Notes under the pieces: model-generated
Seen by the model: only the letters and a program-made list of their open reading frames with translations
What the model was told of the DNA's origin: nothing
Databases searched by the model: none
Shown: positions 15,884 to 25,402 of the stretch, piece by piece
How positions within the stretch are numbered: position 1 is the stretch's first letter
Layout of the letters: every line of letters starts with the position of its first letter
Made by a program: the position numbers and the translations under genes
Source of the DNA: Aeoliella sp052161615
GTDB taxonomy: Bacteria > Planctomycetota > Planctomycetia > Pirellulales > Lacipirellulaceae
Assembly (NCBI RefSeq): GCF_052161615.1
Contig: NZ_CP197417.1
Location: 5,022,001-5,086,000 of the forward strand
DNA: 64,000 nucleotides
Direction: 5' to 3'

Positions 15884-15949
15884 GGAACACTAATTTGCGC
15901 TAATCGTCGCTAATAAGGATTAATGAAGATTAGCGCAGATTAGTGTTCC
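15884..15949. repeat. 22-bp inverted repeat in the cysD-cysNC gap
   Basis: GGAACACTAATTTGCGCTAATC (15884-15905, given here in two parts: ggaacactaat and ttgcgctaatc) pairs with 15928-15949 with a single mismatch that would be a G-U pair in RNA. The surrounding 180 bp also contain a weaker pair (aaccacagagatcacag / ctccgtgtcctcgg). It may be a mobile repeat or an intra-operon processing or attenuation site. Confidence 0.65.
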
Positions 15950-16008
15950 TCTTTCCTTATCTCCGTGTCCTCGGAGCTCCCCGTGGTTCATTTCCGTGGT
16001 TAGGTCTG

Positions 16009-16935
16009 TTAGAAGTAGCCTTCTTTTTTCTTGTCTTCCATGCCCCCTTCGTCGTCGTCGTCGACGGCGCGGCCTTGGCGTTCGCTCGTGGTGGCGAGCA
16101 GCATTTCCTGGATGATCTCTGGCAGCGTCGTCGCTGTGCTTTCCACCGCACCGGTTAGCGGGTAGCAGCCGAGGGTGCGGAAGCGGACCATCTTCATCTC
16201 GGGTTTCTCACCCGGGTTGAGCTTCAGACGGTCGTCGTCCACCATCACCAGCGTCTCGGAGCCCTTCATCTTGCGTCTCACGACGGGGCGTTCGGCGGCG
16301 AAGTAGAGCGGGACGAGCGGGATATTCTCGAGGTGGATGTACTGCCACACGTCGAGCTCGGTCCAGTTCGACAAGGGGAAGACGCGGATCGATTCGCCTT
16401 TGTTGACCTTGGTGTTGTAGAGGTTCCAGAGCTCGGGCCGTTGATTCTTGGGGTCCCAGCGATGGAACTTGTCGCGGAAGGAGAACACACGCTCTTTCGC
16501 GCGGCTCTTCTCTTCGTCGCGGCGAGCACCACCAAACGCGGCGTCGAAGCCATGCTTGTCGAGTGCCTGCTTCAAGCCCTCGGTCTTCATGACGGTGGTG
16601 TGCTTGCCCCCTTGCGTCAGAGGATCTAGACCAAGCTTCCGGCCTTCTTCGTTGATGTGGACGATCAGGTCCCAGCCGAGCTGTTCGCGCATCAGCTTCT
16701 CGCGGAACTGGATCATCTCGCGGAACTTCCAAGTCGTATCGATGTGCATCATCGGGAACGGAGGCTTGGCGGGATAGAACGCCTTCTCGGCGAGGCGGAT
16801 CATGACCGCCGAGTCCTTGCCGATCGAGTACAGCATGACCGGATTGCTGAACTCGGCAGCCACTTCGCGAATGATGTGGATGCTCTCGGCTTCAAGCTGC
16901 TTGAGGTGCGTAAGGCTGTAAGACGACATCGGCAC
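16009..16935 (-). CDS. cysD: Sulfate adenylyltransferase subunit 2 (CysD)
   Basis: A 308-residue ATP sulfurylase subunit of the PP-loop family: YSIGKDSAVMIRLAEKAF (~36-53) holds the modified P-loop SxGKDS, followed by HIDTTWKFREM and the GGARRDEEKSRAKERVFSFRD segment, which binds ATP/sulfate. The C-terminus RTLGCYPLTGAVES is diagnostic. It forms the catalytic adenylyltransferase with CysN. First gene of the cysD-cysNC unit; the gap to cysNC is unusually long and carries an inverted repeat. Confidence 0.97.
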   Translation of the reverse strand: MPMSSYSLTHLKQLEAESIHIIREVAAEFSNPVMLYSIGKDSAVMIRLAEKAFYPAKPPFPMMHIDTTWKFREMIQFREKLMREQLGWDLIVHINEEGRKLGLDPLTQGGKHTTVMKTEGLKQALDKHGFDAAFGGARRDEEKSRAKERVFSFRDKFHRWDPKNQRPELWNLYNTKVNKGESIRVFPLSNWTELDVWQYIHLENIPLVPLYFAAERPVVRRKMKGSETLVMVDDDRLKLNPGEKPEMKMVRFRTLGCYPLTGAVESTATTLPEIIQEMLLATTSERQGRAVDDDDEGGMEDKKKEGYF

Positions 16936-17076
16936 GCGTGAGTTGGAGTTGGAAGTTCGAAGTTGGGAGTATCGTAGGCGAGCCTAGCCCGTCAGGGCCG
17001 GCAAGGATACCCGCAGGCAGGGGTAAACCGACCCCCCATCATCGGAAGAAAAGGGGCGGGAGTCCAGGGTGGCGGA

Positions 17077-17466
17077 TTAGCCGTCCTGCTGGCCGTGGCG
17101 GAGGAGGCCTACGCCGGTAATGGCGAGAACTAGTCCAATCAGGGAAGTGATTGGCCCACCATATCTTTGCCGATTCCTTGCCGTTTCAAGCCGATTCTCG
17201 ACTTCTGCGAGTTTCGCCTTGGCAGACTCCAACTGCTCCTGCGCCGAATTTGGTGAAGTATCTCCTGGGCTATCTGCGGGACGGCTGATGGCCGCGTGGA
17301 CGGCCGCAGTGGCTTCGGTGTAGGCGTTTGCGTCCGATTCGGTCCAGAAGGCGGAGCTGGGTACGAGGTAACTCCAGGTTATTCCAGTCCCCGTGAGCAA
17401 TAGGCCCACTACCAAGGCTATAGAGCCCACGACTCGATAAGGCGAAGAGCGATCGTCCTGTGCCAT
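17077..17466 (-). CDS. Hypothetical membrane protein with central coiled coil
   Basis: A 129-residue protein with two TM helices (~13-35 and ~107-125) and a middle region predicted as a coiled coil (SAQEQLESAKAKLAEVENRLETARNR). The C-terminal helix ends in GLLRHGQQDG. No family is recognised. Coding is supported by the membrane/coiled-coil composition and by absence of a better frame. It lies just downstream of the DUF1559 gene on the same strand (45 bp), possibly co-transcribed. Confidence 0.6.
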   Translation of the reverse strand: MAQDDRSSPYRVVGSIALVVGLLLTGTGITWSYLVPSSAFWTESDANAYTEATAAVHAAISRPADSPGDTSPNSAQEQLESAKAKLAEVENRLETARNRQRYGGPITSLIGLVLAITGVGLLRHGQQDG

Positions 17467-17511
17467 GAGATCAGTCGCCTACCAGAAACCAGCGTGGATG
17501 CCCGCGTCGAA

Positions 17512-18636
17512 CTAGCGGCCGCTTATCACTTGGCCATCCGACACGCTAATCATATAGAGCATCACGAACTCGTCGATATCCTCCCCCAGAAACTCAACGT
17601 GCCCATCGACGAAGCCGGCCGTCACTCCACCGGTGTGTAAGCTCCGTGGTGCGGCGGAGATGTAGCCCATCGTGCGATTGCGGCCGAATTGCGTATTGCA
17701 GGGCATACCTTCCAACTGTGCCGCCGCGCTGTTGGGGCAGTCGTACAGCACGTCCGGCAGGCGACCATTCGGCACTTGCGTGTTCCCAAGTGATCGCTTA
17801 TCCGCTTCGTAGCTTAGCGAAGATGCCGAGGTGCTCTCCTCGTTGGCTTTGCTGTAGTATTCGGGATGAAAGTCCATCGACAACAGAGTGGCCCCCGACC
17901 ATGGAAGTAGCCAAGCACCGCGCTGATCCGCCATCTCTTCGCGGGAGCGAACCTCCGAGAGCATCAGCGTGAGGCTGGTTCCATCAGTAATGCGTTTGAG
18001 CGACATGCCGTAGAGGCCAATGGGTCCGGTATGTCGAACTGAGTCGATGTGAAATGGACCTGAGTAGGCGGCGTAACTCGCCTTACCGATCGAGACTCCG
18101 GCGGTGCCGAATCCCGCTTGCGTTTGATACAAGCGGCCTGAGGTCTGACTGCTCGGGCAGAGGAGCGAATCGGGAGGGGACGCCAACACCGTAGCGGGTG
18201 CCTGCGTGACGTGTTTCGTGTCGTCGATCTGGTCGTGGATATTCTGCTGTTCCATGAAGGGGAGCAGATCGTAGATCCAGTTTTGATTGGTGCCCGACCG
18301 CAGATCAACGCGCCAATCGCTGCCATCGAAGTAGACCGCATCTCCCATCGTTCCGAAATGGCCCGCGGCCGGCAGCACTTTGTTCGTCGACGCGTAGTTC
18401 TGTACGGCGAGTGCAAGCTGCTTCACATTATTCGTGCACTGAATCCGCCGGGCTGCTTCGCGGGCTTGTTGCACCGCAGGAAGTAGTAACGAGACCAGGA
18501 CGCCGATGATCGCGATGACGACCAGCAGCTCCACCAGCGTGAAGCCTGCGGCGGGTCGGCGGCGTGGAGCGATGGAATGTTGCACGGCGAGACGAGGAGT
18601 TGGCTGGGTGAAACATCGGCTTGCCCCCGATGCCAC
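17512..18636 (-). CDS. DUF1559 pseudopilin-like protein
   Basis: A 374-residue protein with prepilin site AAGFTLVELLVVIAIIGVL (~29-47), then the planctomycete DUF1559 hallmark AVQQAREAARRIQCTNNVKQLALAVQNY, an alternating Gly/Asp-rich globular domain, and the C-terminal GFVDGHVEFLGEDID (H-x-G-G...FVDGHV motif). DUF1559 proteins occur in large paralogous families in this phylum; they are thought to be exported or assembled by a type II/IV-like system, but the role is unproven. The N-terminal extension of ~28 residues is arginine-rich, as usual for prepilins. Confidence 0.9.
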   Translation of the reverse strand: MASGASRCFTQPTPRLAVQHSIAPRRRPAAGFTLVELLVVIAIIGVLVSLLLPAVQQAREAARRIQCTNNVKQLALAVQNYASTNKVLPAAGHFGTMGDAVYFDGSDWRVDLRSGTNQNWIYDLLPFMEQQNIHDQIDDTKHVTQAPATVLASPPDSLLCPSSQTSGRLYQTQAGFGTAGVSIGKASYAAYSGPFHIDSVRHTGPIGLYGMSLKRITDGTSLTLMLSEVRSREEMADQRGAWLLPWSGATLLSMDFHPEYYSKANEESTSASSLSYEADKRSLGNTQVPNGRLPDVLYDCPNSAAAQLEGMPCNTQFGRNRTMGYISAAPRSLHTGGVTAGFVDGHVEFLGEDIDEFVMLYMISVSDGQVISGR

Positions 18637-19024
18637 AGTATACCCCTACGCAGCGAATACAACATCGTTTCGCGCAAATTTCGGCCGGGCGGATCGAAAT
18701 TGTCGGTAAAGTATGCCGAATGGCGGGCCGCGGAATTCCGCATGAGGGGACAATTCGCGGAGCTGTGCCGCCTCCTATCGAGTCATTCCGACAGGAGTGG
18801 AGCGACTGAGGAATCTACGTTGCCGCGCGGAGCCACGTGGTCACTGGGGGCGGTCCGTAGTTCGAGCGTTCAGAAGTGGCTGAGCATTGGCTGCTTCAAG
18901 CAAGATTCCTCGGTCGCGGAGCTCCTGTCGGAATGACACGCAGGGGCGGATCTCCGGCGAGCGGGAGGGTGAAGTGTGTGCGGCTGCATCGGGGCTCGGA
19001 GAGCCCTCCCACAGGTCGTTCGCG
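18637..19024. other. Intergenic region with one GGGCTC repeat, no gene seen
   Basis: About 390 bp upstream of the DUF1559 gene and downstream of rseP. It contains a GGGCTC repeat copy at 18988-19015 (catcggggctcggagagccc then tcccacagg) next to the rseP stop codon. Open frames across it have no coding character. Confidence 0.55.
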
Positions 19025-21169
19025 CTACAAGTTGCGGTTGATCAGTCCCAGGTCGAGGCCGAAGACGAAGACCATCAGGCAGACGATTAGCGCGAGGCCG
19101 GCGAGGTTCAGTACGCCGGCGAAGTACTCGTTGGCGGGACGGCGGAAGATGCCTTCGTACGCCAGGAACACCATGTGGCCGCCGTCGAGCACGGGGATGG
19201 GCAGGAAGTTGACCACCGCCAGGTTTGCACTGATGAGCGTCAGGAACAGCAGGAACTTGCCGGGGCCTTCGAGAGCCTGCATGTAGCTGGCGCGGGCGAT
19301 GGTGATCGGACCGCCGAGGGCACCGACGGGAATGTCGTTGGTCACCAGGCGCTGGAGGAAGCGGTAGACGCTGGTGAGGGCGCGGCCGGTTTCGGTGAGG
19401 CCCATCGACATCTGCTCGCCGAGGGTCTCGCCACGGCGAGTCTCGAGCACCGGCGTGAGCGCGAGGCCACGCTTAGGTTCGAACTGCGAGTCGCTGGAGG
19501 CAATGTCGATCGCGACTTTGATCGGCTCTTTGGCATCGCCACGCATCACTTCGAGTTCGAGCTTGGTGCCGGGCGGGGTGTTTTGGAGGCCGTGCTTGAA
19601 GAGCGAGGCCATCGCCGGCATTTCGGCGTTGATTTCCAATGGCTTATCGGAAGACTGGTACTCGTCCTTAAACTTCTCATCGACGACGAGTTTGGCGGAA
19701 ACCACCTGATCGCCGGCCTTCAAGTCGGCAGCGGCGGCGGGAGAACTGGGAAGCGCGCCGACCACCTCGTTAGTCAGGTAATACGCAACGCCCATTGCCG
19801 GAATCGACAGGGGACTTTTGTCCGAGAGTGGGGCCTCGATCCAATTGGCTTCGCGGAGTTCGACCGGGAGTGTAAGACTCGTCGGCTTTCCTTCTTCGCT
19901 GCGCTCGACGGAGAGGGTGACGGTTTCGCCCGTCCGTCCGAGCTTGCCGAGTTCGTCGCCGAGCGTGAGTGGGTCCCAACCCACGGTGTCGCCATCCATG
20001 CCGATCGGCTTGTCGTTGATGGCGGTGATGACGTCGCCTTCCTTGAGGCCGGCCTTGGCGGCGGGGGAATTTAGTTGGACGCCGACGATCGGGCCCATCT
20101 TCATCACCATGCCCACGTACTCAGTGGGGTTGGCATCGATTTGAACCGTGACGGGCTCGGCGGTCTTGTCCTTCTCGGACTTGGGCTGGAGCGTCAGTTC
20201 GATCGGCTGATCGGCTTTCGCGGCGAGCAGGGCTTCGAACTCGCGCCACGAGGCGACCTTCGTGCCATCGACGGCAACGATGGTGCTGCCGGCGGGAATC
20301 TTGTCCTTAACGCTATTGGCGGGGGCGAACTTAACGGTCGGTTCGTCGTCGCTGAGCTTCAGCGAAATGGGACTCTGCACACCGACCTGGGCGATCTTTT
20401 GACGTTCGCGCGAGGGTTGAATTTCGGTGGTAATGGTTTCACCGGAGTCGGCCTTCTTAACGACAAACGTCACTGGCTCGTCGCGGCCCGAGAGAACGAC
20501 TGACTGTTGAAGCTGGTCGTACCAAGGGTTCTTAATGTCGTCGATCTGAACGATCTGGTCGCCCGCTTGCCAGCCTGCTTCCCACGCCGGTCCACCTGGA
20601 TCGGTGGCGCTGACGATGCTGGGCATCGAAGGGACGCCGACACGGAACGCGATGACCGCGAAGATGAAGGCGAAGATCACGTTCATGATCACGCCGGCCG
20701 AGATGATGGCCATCCGCTGGGGGACGCTCTTCGCGATGTAGCTGCGGGCGTCGACCAGGTGCTTCTCGCCGCGCGGGCCGATGATCTCTTTGGTTTCGAC
20801 GCCGGCCTGACCGACCGAGGCTTCGCTCTCGCGGATTTGCTCCTCGTTCATGCGAGGGTCGTCGTTCTGGCCGAGCATGCGGACGTAACCACCCAGGGGC
20901 AGGATGCCGATGCCATAGTAAGTCTCGCCAATCTGCTTGCCGACTTTGTAGCCGCCGATGTCGAAGCCGATCATGAACTTATCGCACTTCACGCCGCACC
21001 ACTTGGCGACCATGAAGTGGCCGAGTTCGTGGACGAAAATGATGAAGCCCAGGCCTGCCGCAGCGGCGAGGATGGCCAGCACGATGGGGAGCCAGTTGGT
21101 GGATGTCTCGCCCAGAACGCTGACGGAGGTGAGGAGAGACGCGGTTGCGACGTTTACGCACATACCCAA
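19025..21169 (-). CDS. rseP: RseP-type site-2 (intramembrane) metalloprotease with PDZ domains
   Basis: A 714-residue membrane protease. HELGH (47-51) in the first hydrophobic stretch and the distal LPIPVLDGGHMVFL (LDG third ligand) near residue 660 form the zinc site. Between them lie several PDZ-like segments (GGPAWEAGWQAGDQIV; SPAAKAGLKEGDVITAIN; SSPAAAADLKAGDQVV) and long hydrophilic stretches, so the protein is much larger than the ~450-residue E. coli RseP. It probably cuts anti-sigma factors or signal peptides in the membrane. The start overlaps the dxr end by 16 bases, giving the common dxr-rseP operon. Confidence 0.93.
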   Translation of the reverse strand: MGMCVNVATASLLTSVSVLGETSTNWLPIVLAILAAAAGLGFIIFVHELGHFMVAKWCGVKCDKFMIGFDIGGYKVGKQIGETYYGIGILPLGGYVRMLGQNDDPRMNEEQIRESEASVGQAGVETKEIIGPRGEKHLVDARSYIAKSVPQRMAIISAGVIMNVIFAFIFAVIAFRVGVPSMPSIVSATDPGGPAWEAGWQAGDQIVQIDDIKNPWYDQLQQSVVLSGRDEPVTFVVKKADSGETITTEIQPSRERQKIAQVGVQSPISLKLSDDEPTVKFAPANSVKDKIPAGSTIVAVDGTKVASWREFEALLAAKADQPIELTLQPKSEKDKTAEPVTVQIDANPTEYVGMVMKMGPIVGVQLNSPAAKAGLKEGDVITAINDKPIGMDGDTVGWDPLTLGDELGKLGRTGETVTLSVERSEEGKPTSLTLPVELREANWIEAPLSDKSPLSIPAMGVAYYLTNEVVGALPSSPAAAADLKAGDQVVSAKLVVDEKFKDEYQSSDKPLEINAEMPAMASLFKHGLQNTPPGTKLELEVMRGDAKEPIKVAIDIASSDSQFEPKRGLALTPVLETRRGETLGEQMSMGLTETGRALTSVYRFLQRLVTNDIPVGALGGPITIARASYMQALEGPGKFLLFLTLISANLAVVNFLPIPVLDGGHMVFLAYEGIFRRPANEYFAGVLNLAGLALIVCLMVFVFGLDLGLINRNL

Positions 21170-22347
21170 TTTTCAACTTCCTGCCTGGCCCAGCGATCGA
21201 GCTTTTCGAGCTCTTCCAGCGTGGGCGAGGGACTATAAGGATGCGACTCCAGCACGCTGACGCATGCCGGAACGATTTCGGTAAAATGTAGTTCACCGCC
21301 TAGGAACTGTCCTACGGCGGCTTCGTTCGCAGCGTTCACCACAACGCCCGCAGTTCCCCCTTCGCGAGCGGCTCGAAAGCCCAGCTCGATGGCAGGAAAC
21401 CGCTCGGGGTCCGGGGGTTCGAACTCCAGCGTCATTCGCTGGGTCCAGTCAATTCTTGGGGCAATTCCGGGACGACGATCGGGATATTCCAGGGCGTATT
21501 GGATGGGGAGCCGCATGTCGGGGGGGCTCATCTGGGCAATCACCGAGCCATCGACGAACTCGACCATCGAATGGACCACCGACTGCGGGTGAATCATCAC
21601 GCGGATGCGGTCGGCGGGCAACCCAAAAAGCCACCGGGCCTCGACCACTTCCAGGGCTTTGTTCATCAGCGTGGCCGAATCAATCGTTATTTTCGGACCC
21701 ATGTCCCAGGTCGGGTGGGCGAGGGCCTCGTCGACGGTGACCTGCCGGAGCCCGTCGTGGCTCCATGTGCGGAACGGACCGCCGCTGGCGGTGAGGACCA
21801 GCCGCTCGACCTCCGAGGGCTTTCCACACTGCAGGGCTTGGAAAATAGCGCTGTGCTCGCTGTCGACGGGGAGCAGCGTGGCACCCCGCTCGCGAGCCAG
21901 CTGAGTGACCAGGGGTCCGGCGGCGACCAGGGTTTCTTTGTTGGCGAGGGCCACGGTTTTGCCGGCTTCGACGGCGGCCAGGGTGCTCCGGAGGCCGGCG
22001 CTACCGACAATCGCGGCGAGCACGGTATCGACATCCGCGTGGCCAGCGACCTCGTCTAGGGCTTCGCAGCCGGTGAGCAGTTCGGTCCCTTTGGGGAGCT
22101 TGCGCCAGTTGTGCTTCTTGGCCGCCACGGCATCGGTCGCCACCACCCAGCGGGGCTTCGTGGCGATGGCCGCCTCGATGAGTTGGTCGAACTTCCGATG
22201 TGCCGAGAGGGCGATGGCTGTGAGGCGTCCCTGGCTGGCGGCGATCACCTCCAGGGCGCTCGCGCCGACGCTCCCCGTGGCACCGAGCACGGCGACGCGC
22301 TTGGTGGCGGAAGGAGCGGTGGAGGATTTGTCGCTGCCGGTCGGCAT
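21154..22347 (-). CDS. dxr: 1-deoxy-D-xylulose 5-phosphate reductoisomerase
   Basis: A 397-residue enzyme, second step of the MEP isoprenoid pathway. The NADPH site is VAVLGATGSVGASALEVI (~19-36); the metal/substrate region is PVDSEHSAIFQAL and TASGGPFRTW; the lid-adjacent helix is ATLMNKALEVVEARWLF. All match Dxr, and length is normal. It is followed by rseP with an overlap. A strong hairpin (22367-22406) lies 20 bp upstream of the start codon in the leader. Confidence 0.97.
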   Translation of the reverse strand: MPTGSDKSSTAPSATKRVAVLGATGSVGASALEVIAASQGRLTAIALSAHRKFDQLIEAAIATKPRWVVATDAVAAKKHNWRKLPKGTELLTGCEALDEVAGHADVDTVLAAIVGSAGLRSTLAAVEAGKTVALANKETLVAAGPLVTQLARERGATLLPVDSEHSAIFQALQCGKPSEVERLVLTASGGPFRTWSHDGLRQVTVDEALAHPTWDMGPKITIDSATLMNKALEVVEARWLFGLPADRIRVMIHPQSVVHSMVEFVDGSVIAQMSPPDMRLPIQYALEYPDRRPGIAPRIDWTQRMTLEFEPPDPERFPAIELGFRAAREGGTAGVVVNAANEAAVGQFLGGELHFTEIVPACVSVLESHPYSPSPTLEELEKLDRWARQEVENWVCA

Positions 22348-22366
22348 CGCTGGCCTGGGGGTGAAC

Positions 22367-22406
22367 GACCAAGCGGCGACTCGCGAGTGCGAATCGCCGC
22401 TTGGTC
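22367..22406. repeat. 18-bp stem-loop upstream of dxr
   Basis: GACCAAGCGGCGA-CTCGC pairs with GCGAA-TCGCCGCTTGGTC around a four-base loop GAGT; one mismatch in 18 bp. It lies in the 5' leader of dxr. No T-tract follows on either strand. Confidence 0.65.
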
Positions 22407-22725
22407 GCTGGGAGCGTTTATGGGGATTGCAACACTTGCGGCTGTTCGGCCGGCCGCTGGGGGCATGACAAGAGGCGATTTAAGGGTATGGCAAATAGAC
22501 GTTTAGGCATTTGCACGTCATTCTAAGAGGGGTGGCATTTAGCAGCAAGCTGGGACGGGACGCCGTGCGTTGCTCCCACGCTCGAATGCCCCTACCATGA
22601 ACCATTGGCACACCTTGTGCGTTAGCTATGTAGGACAACCGTAGCACACACCCCCGACTCGCGGCCCCCGCCCACCTGTGGCTAACCCGTCAAGTCGCTA
22701 GCCTGCCGCCCGTGGCGAGGAATCG

Positions 22726-24807
22726 ATGGAAAACCCTTCTAACTCCCCCAATTCCGACCGCAAATCCTCCAACCAAGGGGGAGGCAACTTTGTCTGGTAC
22801 CTGGTGGCGGTGGGCCTTGGCCTGATGCTGATCGTTGGCATGCTGGCCTCGGGAAAGCAGCTCGATATTTCGTCGAGCGACCTAGAACGACTCATCGTTG
22901 CTAGCAAAACCGTCGACACCGATGGCCCCGAAGCCGATCGCCATCCAGCCTGGATCATCGTCGAGCGTAAGGACGGCGATGTCACTTACGAGTACAAACT
23001 GTCCGCCCTGCGTGACCTGGTAGTCGGCGAAAATCTGGTGACCGGTCATGTGGTCGAAGAACTGATCCGCGCCACCGGCAAAGGCGCCAAGCTCGACCCC
23101 ACCGCCACCAAGGCCGAGGAGAAGCGATTCCGCACCTACCGCGTCCCCGACGATGGGCTGGTGACTTTGCTGCGCGAGAACAAGTTCAACGACTGGCAAG
23201 CCCAGCGGCCCGAGAGCCCGCTGATGAATTACCTGCCGGCGCTGGTGATCATGATGGTGATCGTCGGCCTGTTCGTGTTCATGATCCGCCGCATGGGCGG
23301 AGCGGGTTCGCCGATGGCGTTTGGTCGCAGTCGCGGCAAGCTCTACGCTCAAGAAGACATTGAAATCACGTTCGACGACGTCGCCGGCATCGAAGAGGCC
23401 GTCGACGAACTTCGCGAAGTGGTCGACTTCCTCAAGAACCCCGAGCGCTACCAGCGGCTTGGTGGTCGCATTCCCCGTGGTGTGCTGCTGGTCGGCCCTC
23501 CCGGTACGGGTAAGACGCTGCTCGGCAAAGCCGTGGCGGGTGAGGCGGGCGTGCCGTTCTTTTCGATCAGCGGTTCGGACTTCGTGGAGATGTTCGTCGG
23601 CGTCGGTGCCGCGCGTGTTCGCGACATGTTCCAGCAAGCCGAGGCGAAGGCTCCCTGCATCATCTTCATCGACGAACTCGACGCCCTGGGCAAAACCCGC
23701 GGCAGCGGCAATCTGGGTGGCCATGACGAGCGCGAGCAAACGCTCAACGCCTTGCTCGTCGAGATGGACGGCTTCGGCACCAATAGTGGCGTGATCGTCA
23801 TGGGTGCGACGAACCGCCCCGAGACGCTCGACCCCGCGCTGCTGCGGCCCGGTCGTTTCGATCGCCACGTGCTGGTCGATCGCCCCGACGTTGGTGGCCG
23901 CGAAGAGATCCTCGAAGTCCACTTGCAAAAGATCAAAGTCGACGCCGATGTCGACGTGAAGGCGCTTGCCGCCATTACGGCCGGTTTCGTCGGTGCCGAC
24001 CTGGCAAACATGGTCAACGAAGCCGCGTTGCTCGCTGCCCGCAACGGCAAAGAGCTAGTCGGCATGGAAGAGTTCAACGAAGCGGTCGAGCGCGTGAGCG
24101 TCGGCCTGGAGAAGCGAAGCCGCATCATTCAGGAAGACGAGAAGCTCCGCCTCGCCTATCACGAGGCTGGCCACGCGCTGGTGGCGTACTCGCTGCCCAA
24201 TACCGACCCCGTGCACAAAGTTTCGATCATTCCGCGTGGTCTGGGCGCGCTCGGCTACATGATGCAGCGGCCTGAGAAAGACCGCTTCATGATGACCCGC
24301 GGCCAACTAGAGAGCGACATCCAGGTCTGCCTCGCCGGTACGATCGCGGAAGAAATCGTGTTCGACGACGTGGCGAACGGCGCGACGAGCGACCTCGAGC
24401 GCTCGACCGAGTCGGCCCGCGCGATGGTGATGGACTACGGCATGAGCCGCCTGGGACGGATTAAGTTCCGCGAAGGTGGCCGTGGCATGTTTCTCGCCGG
24501 CAGCGAAGGACCTGCGACGCGTTACTACAGCGAGCAAACGGCCCGCGAGATCGATCAGGAAGTGAAGCGAATCATCGACGAGCAGCTCGATCGCACGCGG
24601 GGCATCCTCGAGTCGCGCCGCCCGGCCCTCGATGCGATTGCCAACGCGCTGATTGAAGTCGAAGTGATCGACGGGGCAAAGCTCCGCGAGATCATCGAGC
24701 AAGCGAACCCGAGCCCGCGGTTGGTGCCGGGTACGGGTTCGGAGCGCAAACCCACCCCGCCCGCTCCCGCCTCGCCGACGAGCGAAGGCGAAGTCGCCGA
24801 AGGTTGA
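22726..24807 (+). CDS. ftsH: ATP-dependent zinc metalloprotease FtsH
   Basis: A 693-residue AAA+ membrane protease. TM helices at ~22-42 and ~168-187 flank a ~125-residue periplasmic part. Walker A is GPPGTGKT (257-264), Walker B CIIFIDELDALGKTRG (~311-326; IDELDA rather than IDEIDA), pore loop FVEMFVGVGA (~286-295), SRH region NRPETLDPALLRPGRFDR (363-380), and zinc motif HEAGH (479-483). The tail is Pro/Ala-rich. It degrades membrane and short-lived regulatory proteins. Divergent from dxr across a 378-bp gap with no other gene. Confidence 0.97.
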   Translation: MENPSNSPNSDRKSSNQGGGNFVWYLVAVGLGLMLIVGMLASGKQLDISSSDLERLIVASKTVDTDGPEADRHPAWIIVERKDGDVTYEYKLSALRDLVVGENLVTGHVVEELIRATGKGAKLDPTATKAEEKRFRTYRVPDDGLVTLLRENKFNDWQAQRPESPLMNYLPALVIMMVIVGLFVFMIRRMGGAGSPMAFGRSRGKLYAQEDIEITFDDVAGIEEAVDELREVVDFLKNPERYQRLGGRIPRGVLLVGPPGTGKTLLGKAVAGEAGVPFFSISGSDFVEMFVGVGAARVRDMFQQAEAKAPCIIFIDELDALGKTRGSGNLGGHDEREQTLNALLVEMDGFGTNSGVIVMGATNRPETLDPALLRPGRFDRHVLVDRPDVGGREEILEVHLQKIKVDADVDVKALAAITAGFVGADLANMVNEAALLAARNGKELVGMEEFNEAVERVSVGLEKRSRIIQEDEKLRLAYHEAGHALVAYSLPNTDPVHKVSIIPRGLGALGYMMQRPEKDRFMMTRGQLESDIQVCLAGTIAEEIVFDDVANGATSDLERSTESARAMVMDYGMSRLGRIKFREGGRGMFLAGSEGPATRYYSEQTAREIDQEVKRIIDEQLDRTRGILESRRPALDAIANALIEVEVIDGAKLREIIEQANPSPRLVPGTGSERKPTPPAPASPTSEGEVAEG

Positions 24808-25012
24808 GCAGCGTCTTATGTCCCGTAGCCGGACTCGCGAGAGTTCGGGAGGTGATCGAGGTGCGCCCGAAGTCTTGCGACATCGGCTACAAGGGATAAC
24901 GCGCCGCTTAGTTTCTCTGGAGCGCATAACCCGCACGAGCTGAACCGCAATTTCAGAGAATCTCGCGCGGAGGTTGCTTTACGGCTCAAGCTGGTTTAAT
25001 CAGCATGGAGGA

Positions 25013-25402
25013 ATGAACCGCAACGACTCCATCGCCGACGTGCTCCAGAGCCTTCCCTCCGCGACCGTACCGTGGCTGTTGGTCACGGGGCTGACGTTTA
25101 TAACGGCGGCGCAGTTCGTGACGATGGCCCCCGTGATGGTGGGCGTGGGGACGCTGATGCTCGGGTCGACGCTCGCTATTCAGCACCGCGTCCCGTCGCA
25201 ACTTCGCCTGCTAGTCGTCACCGCGAATCTGATCGTCTACCTGGGCCTCTACGCCCTGTTCCTCGGCGCCCTCATTCACCAGACCACACTGTGGATGCCA
25301 ATCGCCCCGCCCTGGTTCCGCCTCACGGATCTCGGTGCCAGCCTGTGGTTGGTGATCTTAAGTTTGCAAGTTGGCGTGCGGCAGATTCAAGCGGCGATTT
25401 AG
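25013..25402 (+). CDS. Hypothetical small membrane protein
   Basis: A 129-residue protein with three or four hydrophobic helices (~14-34, 36-56, 60-88, 103-122) and short charged ends. The start ATG at 25013 follows GGAGGA directly; an in-frame upstream start would add 13 unlikely residues. No known family recognised. Confidence 0.55.
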   Translation: MNRNDSIADVLQSLPSATVPWLLVTGLTFITAAQFVTMAPVMVGVGTLMLGSTLAIQHRVPSQLRLLVVTANLIVYLGLYALFLGALIHQTTLWMPIAPPWFRLTDLGASLWLVILSLQVGVRQIQAAI

